64,000 nt of DNA from Tetmemena sp. SeJ-2015 (GCA_027382625.1 JAJKFJ010022654.1:1-64000), one strand, 5' to 3'. Shown: positions 10,598 through 24,110, counted from the stretch's first letter. Numbers and translations are program-made. The notes: generated by a model not told the origin, from the letters alone.

Positions 10598-13500
10598 ACC
10601 TTTGCGTACTTTTGAAATACAGAGAAGCTTATAGTTATATCAACCAAACTCACTCTACTCCTTATCCCAGTTATCTTACTCTTACTTTAGAAAGGACTCT
10701 GCTGGAGGGTTGCGATACGAAACAAGGACTTATAAGATGCGAGACACGAAGCAAAACAAAAACATGAGGAAGCTCCTGCGAGCTCTCTATAGTGCTACTA
10801 TGTAAACTAAGTTCTAGAGTGAGGACGGGAGAAGACAACATCTCAGATGAGGCCAATGGAGTAATAGAAAGCAAAAATAAAAGAGCGATTATGAATAGTG
10901 CAATTATCTACGTTTCTCAAAGTAATAATTAATTGATCGGAAGAGCAACTTGGAAGTCTGCATTATTAAAACCCTACAAAATTAAATAAATTTAAAATTT
11001 CCCTTTTAAACCTTTTCAAAGCACTGGCAGTTATAAGCTGTTTTTCTGCATCATTGATCATCCTTTGTTTTTAAAACCTAAAATAAAAAATTTTTAAATT
11101 TTTCTAAATTTAAAAGTAAATAAAAGAATATATTGAAATATTTTTAGATATTTTTTTAATTTTAAAAATTTTTATTATTTTAAATTAAATTTTGAAGAAA
11201 AAGATAAACTAGGAATTCTATTATCTTAAAAATAAATAGCAATATGAATATATATATTTTAAAATTACGATATAAATAGCATGATGAATCATATCTAATT
11301 AATTGTTTTTGCTTTCTATAAAATAATGATTGTGAAGATAATTTGTGATGGATTTACAAAAATATCTTTGAGTAATCATTAAATTGCACTTATTATAAGA
11401 GCCATATATAGATTAATCATTAAGTTAGTGAGAGGAGGTTTCAGTTTCACCATTAGATTACTCGCTTAAATTATAACTAGTTGCAAAAAATTATGTTCCT
11501 TGCTTTTCTCTCTCCAAATCAAGACATTTTATCTGAGCTTTTACAGTCCAAAACTTGGCCAAATTTTTAAATATTTTATATTTAATTTATAAAATATCCT
11601 CAGTTCTTTTATTTTACTGTACCTTACTTTATAAAAGAAAAGTATTTAAGTATAAAAAATGTTAATTTATATTTTATAGTCTATTGATAAAGATTATTAA
11701 ACATTTTCATTTTTTTTTGAATAATTAAATTTTTATCATAAATAGTATATATCACGCACACTTTGAGCCATTGGTTTTAAGTCTGTCTTTTAATTTATCA
11801 ATAGTCATTTTATAAATAACAAAATCATTCTTTCAACAGTTATTAATAAAATTTGATTGGCAGAAGCCAATTTATTTAAATTTCTTCCCATTTTGCTATA
11901 AAAAAGAATAAATATTTTGTTTAGGAACTAGAACATTCTCAGATTGTAAAAAATATTATAAAAGATGATGATAAACTTTTTATTTTAAAAGGTAACATCT
12001 CTATTCTTTATTATTAACAAATATTAATTAGACTTGAATTAGTTTATTGAAAATATACACAAATTTACATTTATAAACCAACTGAGAGAAAAAAATTATA
12101 GCCTAGTTTTTAAATTTTAATTTGTTTATTAAGGACAGTAGATCGATATCATCAGATAGAAATTTTAATTCAAATTTTAAATAAACTTAATTATTGATTC
12201 TGCTTTTTTTTTTGTATATTCAAGAATGTTTTAGAGTTTGAAGATTTAATGAAATTCATACTGCTAAGAATATTAAGAGATGATACATTGAATGCTATCA
12301 CTTAAAATATATTATTCTACCTAATGACTGAAAGCTTATAGCGCATTTAGTGACTTCAAACTATAGATGCTACATTTTATTCTTGATATGAAAAATTCTA
12401 TCTTTGATTTTCGAGTATATTTATATTCTCTTCTTTCATTTTTTAAAATTGTATAATTATTTATATCAGTTTATTCTTAAATATCTCATACTTTATTGAA
12501 TAAAATATATGATATATTTTCTAATTATTTTTTGATTATATTGTTCTGCTAGTGCTTTAGAATTGCTTGCCTTTAATTATTTTATAACTAATATTGGAAA
12601 ATATAATTAAGTTAACAATTAAAATGAAAATATTATTAGATTCGAAGTGAGTCACAATTAAATATAAACTCTAAGACTATTTTATTCGCATTGATTTCTT
12701 AAAAATTTTATGTCCTTGATTTTGTGTGTGTGAGATAGCTCTATTCAGAGTTATAAGCGACACAAGTTTAGCCTGAAAGCATTTTTGAATGTTATACATT
12801 GAACACATCATATCTCGTTGCTGAGCAGCACTAATAATTAAATCAAAGAATGAGTTCGCATTAATTTTAGAATAACTATTGTACAAGGTGCAGTTTAGAG
12901 TGTCATTTAAGCTGTCATTGCAGCTCCCTATTTTTGTTTTAAACAATTATCGATTTAATTTTATTCCCTATTATAGATTTGATTAATTTATATTTAAAAT
13001 TCTAAAGTAAAGTTAGAATATAGATATTTCTTCTGCTAATCAATTACTTTTGAATAGTTAATCAAAAATGCAAGAAAAATTATTACCTAAGACTACTCCA
13101 TTTGCTGATTAAATATTTTTTATTAGATCAATTTTGAAATTTAAGGAATAAAATCATCCCCATCATGGGAAGATGATTCCATAAGATCTTTTCACTGCTG
13201 ATTGATTTGTCCCAAGACTTATGAGTTCATCCTGTCGTTTACTAGAGAGTATTTTAGATCTTAGACCAATTAGGATTAGTTTAGGAGGAAATTCTAAAAT
13301 AAAATTTTATAGAGGATTATTAAATATAAAGTTACTCGTTGAAATAAATCGCTATGCTAAATCCAAAGTTAATTTATTGTATTAAGTATGAACGCAGAGG
13401 TCACAGATAGTCTTTCTAAGTTTTTAAATATGACAATAATTTGTTAAATTATTTTGTTTAAAATGTGTCTGAATAAATGAATGGTTTAGTCGAAGCAGAG

Positions 13501-16500
13501 TAATAAAAGCATTATCTGTTATATCCCTCTGGTAAATATTTTCATTTCTTTCTTTTCTTAAGGATTTAGAAAAGAAGTAAAATCTTTAAATAAATATGAG
13601 TAAGATTCTTAATTTGAAATTATCAAGTTAGCATCTCACAAGATAATACAATTTAAGTATGATCAAGTTGCAAATTCTGTATAAAATCACTAGAAATAAT
13701 AATTTCCCACCATGAATTTTATTAAATTCCTCGATCAAAATTATTTTTATCTCCAACGATAAAATAACAAGTACCTAGCCTTACAGGGGTTTGAACTGTC
13801 CATCAAGCGCGAGCACTTAGATTGCTGCTAGTGAGTAGAGATTTTATTGTCTACTATATATTTCTCCCATATAATTGGGTTTCGTGTGTCTCTACCATTG
13901 TGTGATATTAAAAGCTTGGCACGCGCATTATTGCAGTTTATTTATTTTAAGTACAAATTTTATATTTACCCCGTCGTGGTTAACTCTTTTAGTTCTAAAA
14001 ATAAATGATTAAATATTTGTATAGAATTAATTTTATTTTTTAAGATGCTTGACGAGTTGGTAGTTTCTGTAGTACATCATTTGGCAGACAATTTTATCTA
14101 CATATATTAAATGAAACTCAGCGAAATCTTTTTTGCAACCTAGGACTGGACATATCAACATTAATATTGAAAAATATATTCATGCAAAAATTAATTTCTA
14201 TATTAAAATACTGTATCATATAATTCCTTTAATTAAAGAGTATTTTTATTTGTTTATTTTTTTGCTAATTTAATTGAATCCTGCGAAATAGACATATTAT
14301 AAAATTCTATTTGAATAGAATTGTATTAAAAACATATTTGCTTTTATCCACAAATTCTTCATAGGTATCTAAAGTTAATTTTGAAAGTCAATTTTTGACC
14401 ATTTTTATAAATTACTTATGATATTCTTGAGAGAATTAGTTGGCTATATTGCATACTTTTGGATGGAAAAACTAACCTATAAATTAAGCAGAATTAGAAT
14501 AAAAATTCTTCCTTAAATTTGAAAAAATAAGAGCATATTTCAAATTCTAAAATAATTTTACTTTTTAATTTCTGATTTTACTATCTCTATCATTAATTAA
14601 CTCACCTTTAAAGTTTGGAAGAATAATTTTAATATTAATTCCTTAATTAAAAGGAGGAAATTCGAAGGGCTAAACCAATATTAATTTTTTAAGAATTGTA
14701 AAAAATTTTATAGGATTTACACTCTTCTTCATGGAAATAATCTATAATTAAATAATAAGCATACAAATAATCTTATTGAATTATTGAATGTGATTAAATA
14801 TGGTTGCAATTCTCTTTTTTCCTTATCTCAGAATCTGGATCTATAATCAGACATTGCAAGCTAAAAAAATTATATTATAGATATTCTTAAATCAATAATT
14901 TACATATTTTTGTAAGAAAAGATAAAATAATTCATTTAAATTACTCTTTAATAAATGAAATTAAAATATAAAAATAAATAATTTAAGCTCGAAGGCAACT
15001 GAAGTGAATAAGATTCATTTGAAGAGATCATAGTTAGAAAAAATTAATTTAATTAATTATTTTAGCTTATTAAAGTTTGTTAAGAATTGAGTTCATCATT
15101 TTATTTGTGGCTTCCAAGAAAATTCTCAGTCTAATAAAATATTATCCATTCAGCCCCGATTTTAAACTCCTGGCTAGGAATATAGATTTTACTTTAAGTA
15201 GCCACTGTTTTTAGCATTTTACTGAACCTTAGAGAGGTAGCTTCATATCCATCTAAAATAGCATAAACGCGAGATTGTTCCTTTATATTTTGTGGAATTT
15301 AATAAAATGAAAAATTAATTTTTTTGTAGCAATACTCGGTAGACAAGGAATGCTTTCAATACCAAATTCAAGATCAGATTAAAAGAGGTTTCTCAACTTT
15401 CGTCGAGGCTTAATATAGTAATCTGAAATATTTTTTAAAATTGGGTCTGAACGTATAATATAGCAATAATTTAATGTATTTGCATTATAAGTGAAGTGTA
15501 CTAAAGTTAATTTTACCTCAAACTGTTGCTTCCAGAGAGCCCTGCAGATTTTTAAAATGAGTGATAGCTAATAGAGCATCTGAAAAAAATTCATTGCAAA
15601 GAATATTGTGTGACCAGTCACATTTAAAAATGAAATTATGTTTCTAATGAATCTAAGAGCTCTTAGCTGAGTTTAATCCAACTTTTTGTTAGGATAAATT
15701 TTTATAAGTTCTTTTACTTTATATAATGAAGTATTTACGTTTTGTAAATAAATTCATTTCTTGTCTTAAGTAATTGAATTTTAAACTATTCTTTGATTAC
15801 TTACTTGCATGATATATTTTAAAAATCTTCAGGATTTTCGAGAAGTGATTTTAATGATTAGAGAAATTTCTATAATTTTTGGTAAGATCTTTTTCGCGAT
15901 CACTTTCATATCATAATTTGTATAAATTGTTTTAAAATTTATATTTCAGAAGCAATGATTCTCTGCTGAAAATCGCAATCAAATTAAAATATTAACTTGA
16001 CTCTTAATAATTGTTAATATTTATTGAATGATCAATGCAATCTGAGTTTCTATAGAATCACTTGAAATTATTAGTAGTTTGCTCGCCAGAATTATCAATT
16101 TTTAAGATCGTTGTGGAATTTTACTCATTTTAAGCAAAAGTTATTTTTTAATAATTTATTTATAAGATTTTAGTGGTGAATGGATTCTCTGTCATATTGT
16201 AAGAATGGTGTTTTTTAAATAAAAAAAAACAAGAATTAGATTTATATTTGTATTTGTATTTTAAATAAATACAATTCTTAAATATTATTTATGCTGTTGC
16301 TTCATTTAAATAAAACTTAGAACTAGGAGAATTTTATTAAACGTATAAGGATTTTTTACACTTAAATAAGAAAAAATAAAATTTAAGGCCAGCTTCAAAT
16401 TTTCAAATATAGTTTTAGCTTTGCTTTCACTGCACTTTATTTCTAGAATTAATTGCAAAAAAGAAATACTAATCTTTGCTGGTGAAAGATAATTCAAAAT

Positions 16501-16690
16501 ATGTTATAATTCACCAAATGGCTTATTGAGAGCTTGCATCATCTAATTTTAGGACAAATAAATATTAATGAGTAAATATTTTAGGATGTTGATGAAAGAT
16601 CATGTCCTTAAAATTTTTGAATGTCCTCCGCTTAAAAATTGAAATGAATCCTCAGGTTCCTACTGGCTAAATTACTATTGCTCAAATATT
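10598..16690. other. AT-rich germline region, no supportable intact gene
   Basis: From 10598 to about 10930 broken frames continue from the decayed gene. Beyond that the DNA is mostly AT-rich. Because only TGA stops translation here, open frames of 50-100 codons arise by chance and were not called. Three GC-richer islands have protein-like composition: 13190-13340 plus (PKTYEFILSFTREYFRSQ), 14050-14200 plus (VGSFCSTSFGRQFYLHILNE) and 15325-15450 plus (YSVDKECFQYQIQDQIKRGF), with a minus-strand island near 13780-13860 (LAAIQVLALDGQFKPLQGQ). They may be gene segments or relics; none has a start, a stop and a recognised motif together. Confidence 0.4.
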
Positions 16691-16699
16691 AATTATGCA

Positions 16700-16993
16700 T
16701 CATTAAAGGGAGAAAGGCTATTAAAACAACTACATCAATCTTTTTAATAAATAAATTAAGGATTTCTTCTAATTACAATATTTAGACTTTTTATTGATCG
16801 ATTATTGGATTCAAGAAGTTCTGATGCAGGATTTATAAAGGATAAAAATAATGCAGTTGTCGTTTAAGATGATTGTTGGATCGTTGCTTCTTCAGTAGGC
16901 TACTTAGAGTTTGGCTAAGGTGTTAGCAGAAGTTCTGATATTGAAGTCTATTAGCTCATGAAGGAATCACTCAATAAAATACTAAATAAATGA
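16700..16993 (+). other. Isolated coding-like island, possible gene segment
   Basis: A plus frame using TAA/TAG as glutamine is open to the TGA at 16991. Its last 60 codons have convincing protein composition: SRSSDAGFIKDKN, then AVVVQDDCWIVASSVGYLEF, then GQGVSRSSDIEVYQLMKE. There is no ATG at its left end and AT-rich noncoding DNA lies on both sides. It could be a macronuclear-destined segment of a split or scrambled gene, an orphan segment, or a relic. The family is not recognised. Confidence 0.4.
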
Positions 16994-17719
16994 TTAAATG
17001 CTCGTATTTTTTATTCACTGCTATTTTAGAAGTTGAGTATCCTAGCTCTTGGAGAATAAATAAATTTATGCAAAAAACATATATATTTTTAGAGGTGAAG
17101 TGCGCACCATTTTAAGGATCCCTTCTTCAAGTGAAGTCTAGGGATGCTTCTTTTAAAGATGCTTTATCATTTCATATAAATTTGGCAGACATTCATTTAA
17201 TTATCAATGAAGTATTATTATTGAAAAAATCTGTGAATAAGTCAATAAATCAAAAAAATTCTTTTAACAGCCATTTAATCGATTAATTCATTATCGGCGT
17301 TTGATAAGCGGCTTCTTAATTCAAATACAGCAAAAGAGGTTTCCTCCTTGAAATAATATACATTAGAGAAACCAAATTTGGATTATTCACTTTTAGTTTT
17401 AGCACAACTTCTCTTCTTTCAAAAAGCCTGCACTCATTCTACTTTCTTATGCAAACTTTTTTCAGCTACTTCATCCTTCTCACTTTGCTTTCATATCTTC
17501 ATATTTTGGGGTACATAGATGGCTTTCCGAGAATTGTTTTAACGATGCACCAAGGACCACACCTAAGGGTATGATTATTTCCATTGTCACTCACTTTCCA
17601 GTTACACACTATAAAGTGGCTCACCAAAACTTTTGAATGGCTAAAGAATGAAGCCCATTTTAATTCTAACTCTAAATACTTATGTGCTTAAATATGCCTC
17701 TCAAATTTGGACAATATAT

Positions 17720-17760
17720 ACCTCGCCAATTCAAACCACATCTGCCTCTCCAATTCGAAT
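17720..17760. repeat. Solo copy of the 9975-10597 element end motif
   Basis: ACCTCGCCAATTCAAACCAC followed by CTGCCTCTCCAATTCGAA repeats the paired-motif layout of the left end of the element at 9975. No inverted partner was found within about 1 kb on either side, so this is a solo or truncated end. Confidence 0.55.
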
Positions 17761-18640
17761 AAATTAATTCTAGACTTTGCGAACTTACAAATCTAAAGAG
17801 AGCTGCAATTGCCTATTTAAAAACTTTCACAATTGTATTTGCTCCTCGGATATGCCTAGCTTTAAAATACCTCATGAACCTGCTCCAAAGATCTATTTAT
17901 AAGAATAAACTGACTTTATTACATCAACGTGGATATGTTTGTGAATATAGCTGTCTCAATAACAAGAGACTCGCATTGAGGTAAGTCTTCCCTACTCCAC
18001 GGTAAACCAAGCAAAGCGTGAGATCGGCTCAAAAGACCTGAAGCCTTCGTACACGCGGAAACCAAAAAATATTCGAAAGACTTGGCCAAGACCTCTGCTT
18101 CTAAAGGCTGCCTTTTAGCTTGTCTTATAGATTTATGTCTGATTCAAAAACGACTCTCATTATTGTGCTATATTAATAAAACCCAAATTCTAAATATGTA
18201 AATAGTAAATAACCTGCTGTTAATATAAGGATTTTTAAATTTTGTAGCATCACCCTGATTTTCTCAATATTTTTGTGTTTATTTTAATTGCACTGGTAAG
18301 GTCCAATAATAAATAAAATTATAGGTCTATATAGAAATGTGTTAGAAAGTCAAAATAAAAAGGACTATTTCGCCATTCATCAAAAAGTTTAGGGGCTTCA
18401 ATGATTTATTTATAAAAGTAAATATACAAAATGTAGATTTATATTTAATTACAATTTAATTTGGAAGACTTTGAGTTCAGTATATTTAGTTAGATGCCTT
18501 TATAAAATCAAAGTATAATATGAAGATATTTATAAATTGAATAAGTTGTATTCAATTAAACTTATATTGCATTAATTTAATTAAATGTAAGAGAGATATC
18601 AGTAAAGTAAATAAAAATTTAGCGGAGGAGAAAATAAATA
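17761..18640. other. GC-richer noncoding stretch with broken frames
   Basis: Between 17830 and 18150 the base composition is high and several frames are partly open, including a minus-strand stretch containing RGVGKTYLNASLLLLRQL. No frame combines a start, a stop and an intact motif. ATCACCCTGATT(T/C)T(C/T)(T/A)CAATATT at 18248-18272 recurs at 27050-27070, inside the insert that carries the telomere-like tract, so a short repeat is shared between the two places. Confidence 0.35.
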
Positions 18641-18649
18641 TTTTTAGAA

Positions 18650-18790
18650 TTAGCATGAGATAGATATGAGTGTCATTGCTTGAAGAATCAATATTTGTGC
18701 TCTACAAGAAAGAGCAATCGCTGAGGCTGGAGACCTCTACTGGGTTCTCAAATGGTTGCATCACCAGTACTTGTGGTAAGAGCATAATCA
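18650..18790 (+). other. Isolated coding-like island, possible gene segment
   Basis: A GC-richer block in AT-rich DNA reads in one plus frame as CALQERAIAEAGDLYW then VLKWLHHQYLWQEHNQ. It has no start codon, and a TGA lies just upstream in frame. Composition is strongly protein-like, but the stretch is only about 35 codons. It may be a separated gene segment or a relic. Confidence 0.35.
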
Positions 18791-20189
18791 ATTAATATAA
18801 TTCCAACCGATTTATTTTATACAATTTTTGATTATCAATTTTGCTATGGTTGCAAATTTTATTTTAATATGGATAATTTTAAGGTGACTGACTTGATAAG
18901 TCAATTTTAATCGAGAATAGTCCATTCATTTTACAATATAAATTGTTAAATAAAAGAACTAAAAATTCAGAGTTAATTTTTTTAGAAAGTATTATGGCTT
19001 AAATACGAATTGATTATCGAGGATTGTTAAAAAAAGAGATTAATAAAAGAAACCCTTGATTTAATTATTACACTCCACCTAATAATTAATTATTTATGCT
19101 ATGATTTTTAATTAGCAATTGCAAATGAGGACCACCCTTGTCAATAATAATTTCGCATATTTTTGCACTTTTTTTTGCTCAATATCCTATGGAATCCTGA
19201 TTCTATCTGGTCAATATTAATTTCTTGACTTGTCAAATTATGATCCAAGCTTATTAATTTTATCCATGAGGTATGATTTTCAAAGTTGATCTGATATATA
19301 AGCTATCAGATGATTCGTTTACTTATGATTTTTTAAATAATTCGTTTGAAGTGGGATTCGAACTAAATTTAATTAATTCAAATCCAATTCAGTTATGAGC
19401 TGATTATCAATTCCACTTCGAATGCCTATTAAAAATTTCATTTTTAATCTCTTACTCCCGATTTCGCATTATTATTCATCCAATATTAGTTTAATATTCT
19501 CAAGAGTTAAAGCTTCACATTCTATTATAAAAATTGATGATTTATTTTTTTGTAGAATCATATTTATCATATCTTTAAATATTTTTAATATTTTAAAATG
19601 ATAAAATTATATTCTATTCACGTCAAAGCCTATTATATATATACCCTTGCAGGGTGCTTAATTCTGCTAATCTAATATAATATTCTATTCAAAAAATGAC
19701 ATCTTAAAAAATAATTCTAGATGGATTCTGGGGCAAGAGATGATGAGGAAGGATAGTCAAATTTTTGATTTCTATTTAAATATAAGTTTATCTAAATTAA
19801 ATTTTCACTTTAAAATTGAAAGTAATTATAATATATTATTAAATGGTCTTTGCTTTAAGTTTGTTTCAATATTTATATTTAACATGCAAATAAATTTATC
19901 TGAATTTCTCTTAAAGATAATATATCCAAGGCAAATTTAGGAAGAAATAAATAATAAGATCTTGATAATCGTTTTAAATAATTTCTCAACAGTCCCTAAT
20001 TTTTCTAGAAATTTATTGTTCCAAATAAATCTCAAGCCAGTCGCTTATTAATTTTAATTTTTTAAAAAATGATGTTAATTTTTATATAATTATAATTGCT
20101 ATTCTTTCTTTAAAAGGTGCTTAATTTAACAGGATATATATTTTTTAAGTCAAACTCTTTTTTAGTATAAAATGAATTGTCTAAAAATA

Positions 20190-20900
20190 AGGAATTAAGG
20201 GGTGACCCCGAAGGCATAAATAAAAACGCGATCATAACAAGTAACCGAGCCTAAAAAATGTCAACTCATGACACCAGTAAATAGAGATGACGCTTTGTTC
20301 TTATTAAAGGAAAGAGAGACCTAGAGTCACTCAACTTCCTACTCCTCCGTCGGCTCTCACTTAGAGTACATCTGAATCATCTGGCCATGCACAAAAACCT
20401 TCCCGGATTAATCAGACATGACTAGAGGGAAAAAATCTAGCAGGCGAAGCAAATTGGCTAGACAAGTATGACTCCTTTGTATGAGGCGATATTACCTTTA
20501 AGCAGCAAATGTAGTCCTTTTGCCAGTTGATCAGGCCTCACATGAGCACAAAAGATTTACCTGCGAGTACAGCAGTGACATCCTCTGACACCTATCCGCA
20601 ACCATTTCTCCTTTTTAGAGTTCCATAATTTTTCAATGGGATGTCATAAATCTTGGGCCAACGGGCAACGATTTGGGACGTAGAGCAATTTTTTACGCCT
20701 TTGAGTCGCCATAATCCACGCTCTCCTCTTGTAGACAAACTACACCACTTACTAACGGATTACTAAACTAGATCGACTCTAGGGGATATACGCAATTTGA
20801 CAGAGGTATTGAGTAATGGCCGGCTAATCTCCCTATCTCAGCTAAGCTGACTTTGGTGTCACATCATCATGAGTCATAGATTTTGACTTTCTAATTTAAT
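20190..20900. repeat. GC-richer germline repeat block, copy 3
   Basis: This is the longest and least AT-rich of the three related blocks. It shares GGGCCAACGGGCAACG with copy 2 (near 20658). With copies 1 and 2 it shares the right-end series ACTAGATCGACTCTAGGGGATA, GAGGTATTGAGTAATGGCCG and TCATAGATTTTGACTTTCTA. I found no long intact frame. Flanking DNA at 18791-20189 and 20901-22020 is AT-rich and shows nothing I can support as a gene. Confidence 0.5.
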
Positions 20901-22020
20901 AATGTCATAAATGAAATTTTAATAATTTTGAATATAATTTTTAGGTAAATTATATTTAATTATAAAAATATAAATTTCACAAATAAGTAATAAGCTTCAG
21001 TTTAAGATGAGTTAGTTTGAATAATTTGACTTGATGGATGTTGTAATTAAAAGATACAGGACGGTATTTTCCATTTTCTAAAAATCTGCTTTTTTTAATA
21101 ATAGCTAGAGATAAAAATTTTAGAATGCTACATTTTAACAATTTCATAAACTATAAAATATTAATTAGCTTAAGAATCTCATTTATATAAAAACTTGCAT
21201 GGGACTTGGCAAAAAAATTTAAGGGCAAATTTTTGGGTATAATAAATGAGAACTTCTTTAAAAAATTTTAGTTTTGTATTCAAGCAGTATTAAAGTTTTT
21301 TAAAAGAGGGATGAATGAATTATGATGTTGATTTATCAGGCTCAAAATTAATGATATTTTCACAAATAATTAGAAATTCCCTCAAGTAATAATGGCCGTA
21401 ATTAAACCATATCCTACTGGGTACTCTTTTAGTATATCGTGTGAGATAGCATTTAATTCTTTCCGCAAGAAAATTCTTTCTCAGATTACAGGGAGGTGAC
21501 ACTTAACTAGGGTGGAGTGTCTAGAATCTTGCTCGCTTTTATTATTTTTATTTTTCAAATATCTATTAAAATCAAAGCAGAAGATTTAATTCGGACTATC
21601 ACAAAGAATAGCAGAGTAAAAGAACTCACAGAGAATTTGAGAGATAATTCGCGATTTTTGATTCAAAAAGAATTTCCCATCTTAAAAGTAGGAATTTTTA
21701 TTTCTGAAATTTTTTTTTAATTAAATCAGTTTGACACTACTGACTGTATTTGGTTACTCTGTTTCTTATACTTTTATTTTTGTCGTGCATAAATTCCTTT
21801 TTTAATAAAATTTCATAAACGAGTCTTCTAGAAAAAAAATATTGATTTATATATCTTAATATAATTTGAGAAAGTATATTTTATTTGTAAAATAAAAAAG
21901 TTTATGTTTTTAATATTTTTGTTCATTTAGTAAAAAATATTTTATTTTTTCATTTCTACTTTAAAAAAACCCTTCTATTCTCTTTTATAATTTAAGAACC
22001 TTAAAATTTAATAAAAATAT

Positions 22021-24110
22021 GAATATATTCTAGTGTGATGATTTCCATAACTTGAAGTTATCCCGAAACTTGGAAAATCATAGCAATACTTATAAATCAT
22101 TCCCTTTAATTATATAAGAGGGAGTTAAGACAAAGGGGAGGGTGATTTATTTGGCATTAAAAATATTTATTTAAAATAATGAAATTATTATTTTATAAAA
22201 ATAACTTTGCAGCGCATTATATAAATTCATCTTTATAAAAATAAAAAAATAATTTTTATGCAAAAATTGACAATACTTATAATTGAAGATTTAGATATCG
22301 CATAATCAAATAATTTATCTTACTGTTTTAAAATATCTCGGAAAAACTACCTTAAAAATGAATAAGTCACTTTTTCATAAAATATATGCCTTTAAAAAAA
22401 GAAAAAAAATTTACCTTTGATCCTGGTTCTTAATTAAGTTTTTTCACTTTTTAAATAAAATAGTCTCACAGCAAATATAAAAATGTTTAAGATAAGGTCT
22501 TCTATAATTAAATTGAAAGCATATCATCATTTTATAATGATTTATTATAATAAACTACTCATGTTTTTAAGGGATTAAGGGACAAAAATAAATACTAATA
22601 ATTTCAGAATATACTTCATAATTAAATTTTACTAAAACTCTTCCTCCAGACTTTATAGATATAACCATCTAATCACTTTTTGTCTTTTAATAATAATGTG
22701 CGTCAATGCATAATTTAATGAGTTCAACAAAGTAATTTTCCTTTAATATTCTACCCTTTCTCTAATTAATGCCTCTTTCTTAAGAGACCATTAAGAAATC
22801 TTATTGCCATATCATTTTAATTTAAGAAATAAATAATAGATTTCATATATCTTATAAATAATATTGCCTGCAATATTAACTTCTTTTAAAATTAGAAGTT
22901 ACTAGCCCTTCCAACCAGCTATTTGGGACCTTGGCATTTTGGAATTTTTCATCTGAGTTTAGACCACATATTTATATTAAGTAGGAGCTGATTTTTATTG
23001 AATTTAGCAAATTATAGATTTCGATTTTTGTAATTTTAGATATCTTAAAAATCTAATTTTGCCTATTCGCTCTGCCTAAAGTTTCCTGCTAAGTGTGTAT
23101 TAATATTTTAATAAATTATAATTTAATTTAGAAAACAAAAGGGAAAAATCGGGGCTGAACGTATAAAATATATTTAGAAATACATCAAATAAATTGAAAG
23201 TTTCATAATTTAAAATTAAAATAATTTTTATTTTGTTTTAATACCCTAGGTTTATTAAGCGGATCTTCAATCCTCATATATTATCACAACAGGAGTTGCC
23301 ATATTTAAATTATGCTTTCAAAAAAGTGATTACATAATATGTACGATAAATATGTTTATATAATTTTAAAATTGGAGTTGATTTAACTTTTCTAATAGCA
23401 AGTATAAATTTTCTCACCAAGTTTTTTTTTATTTTATAAACGAGCATCTCTTTGCTCTCAAGTCTTGCTTAAGTCAGTGCAAGTGGAACACTAATTGCTA
23501 GATTGGAATATTGACTTATTTTTATTCTCATAAATTGAATTTTTTAAATAGATAGACAGATATATTATTTTATTCACAATGACTTTGAAATATACTTTAA
23601 GGAATTTTAATGTTCACACAGAATATTTAAAGCAGGAAAATATAACGAAAAAAAATAATTTAAGTTTAATAAAATATGAACTCAAATCTATTTTTAAAAA
23701 TATTAAGGAAAATTGAAAAGATTTTTAAAAAGAAATAAAAAGAAATTTAAATTTATATTTCTAGCTTTAAATTTAGTAAGTTAAAGATTAAAATTAAAGT
23801 TAAGTTTCCTTCGCCAAAGATGTGAACCCTTATATTGTTTACTATGAAATAATTGCAAATATTTTAACATTAGCAATGCTAAAGAGCTATAAAATTTTAT
23901 TATTTATTTTATTTTAGAGGTCTGATAATTTTTAGAGTTTTAATGTGAAGATGGATGAAGTTAGGATTGGCACTAGCATGTTTTTTGAATTAAATAATAT
24001 ACTGATATGGCTTGAATAGGTAGAGATTAAATGGAAGCTTTAAACTTAAAATTATTTGAGTAACCTTTTTCATAATCAGTCAAGATAACTAATTATAGGA
24101 AAGATATAAT
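22021..24110. repeat. Diverged 2.1 kb germline repeat, copy B
   Basis: Direct copy of 229-2340 with the same landmark order: ATAACCATCTAATCAC (22661), AATGTGCGTCAATGCATAAT (22695), CCTTCCAACCAGCTATTTGG (22908), GAGCTGATTTTTATTGAATT (22984), TTTATTAAGCGGATCTTCAA (23250), TTTCTCACCAAG (23409) and GAAGATGGATGAAGTTAGGA (23947). The two copies start about 21.8 kb apart and have the same orientation. No coding frame was recognised. Confidence 0.75.

Noticed and set aside
12677..12946. 89-codon minus-strand frame free of all three standard stops
   Set aside because: A frame of this length is expected by chance a few times in a window of this size and composition, and its translation has no recognisable motif.
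13775..13860. tRNA-like GC-rich patch (TTTGAACTGTCCATCAAGCG)
   Set aside because: No consistent acceptor, D, anticodon and T arms could be paired on either strand.
17830..18060. Minus-strand peptide RGVGKTYLNAS as a nucleotide-binding P-loop
   Set aside because: The first glycine of the Walker A pattern is missing and the frame is broken by TGA on both sides, so a functional ATPase is not supported.
21320..21720. Head-to-head short frames (60 and 67 codons)
   Set aside because: They lie in AT-rich repeat-bearing DNA, have no motif, and composition no different from chance.
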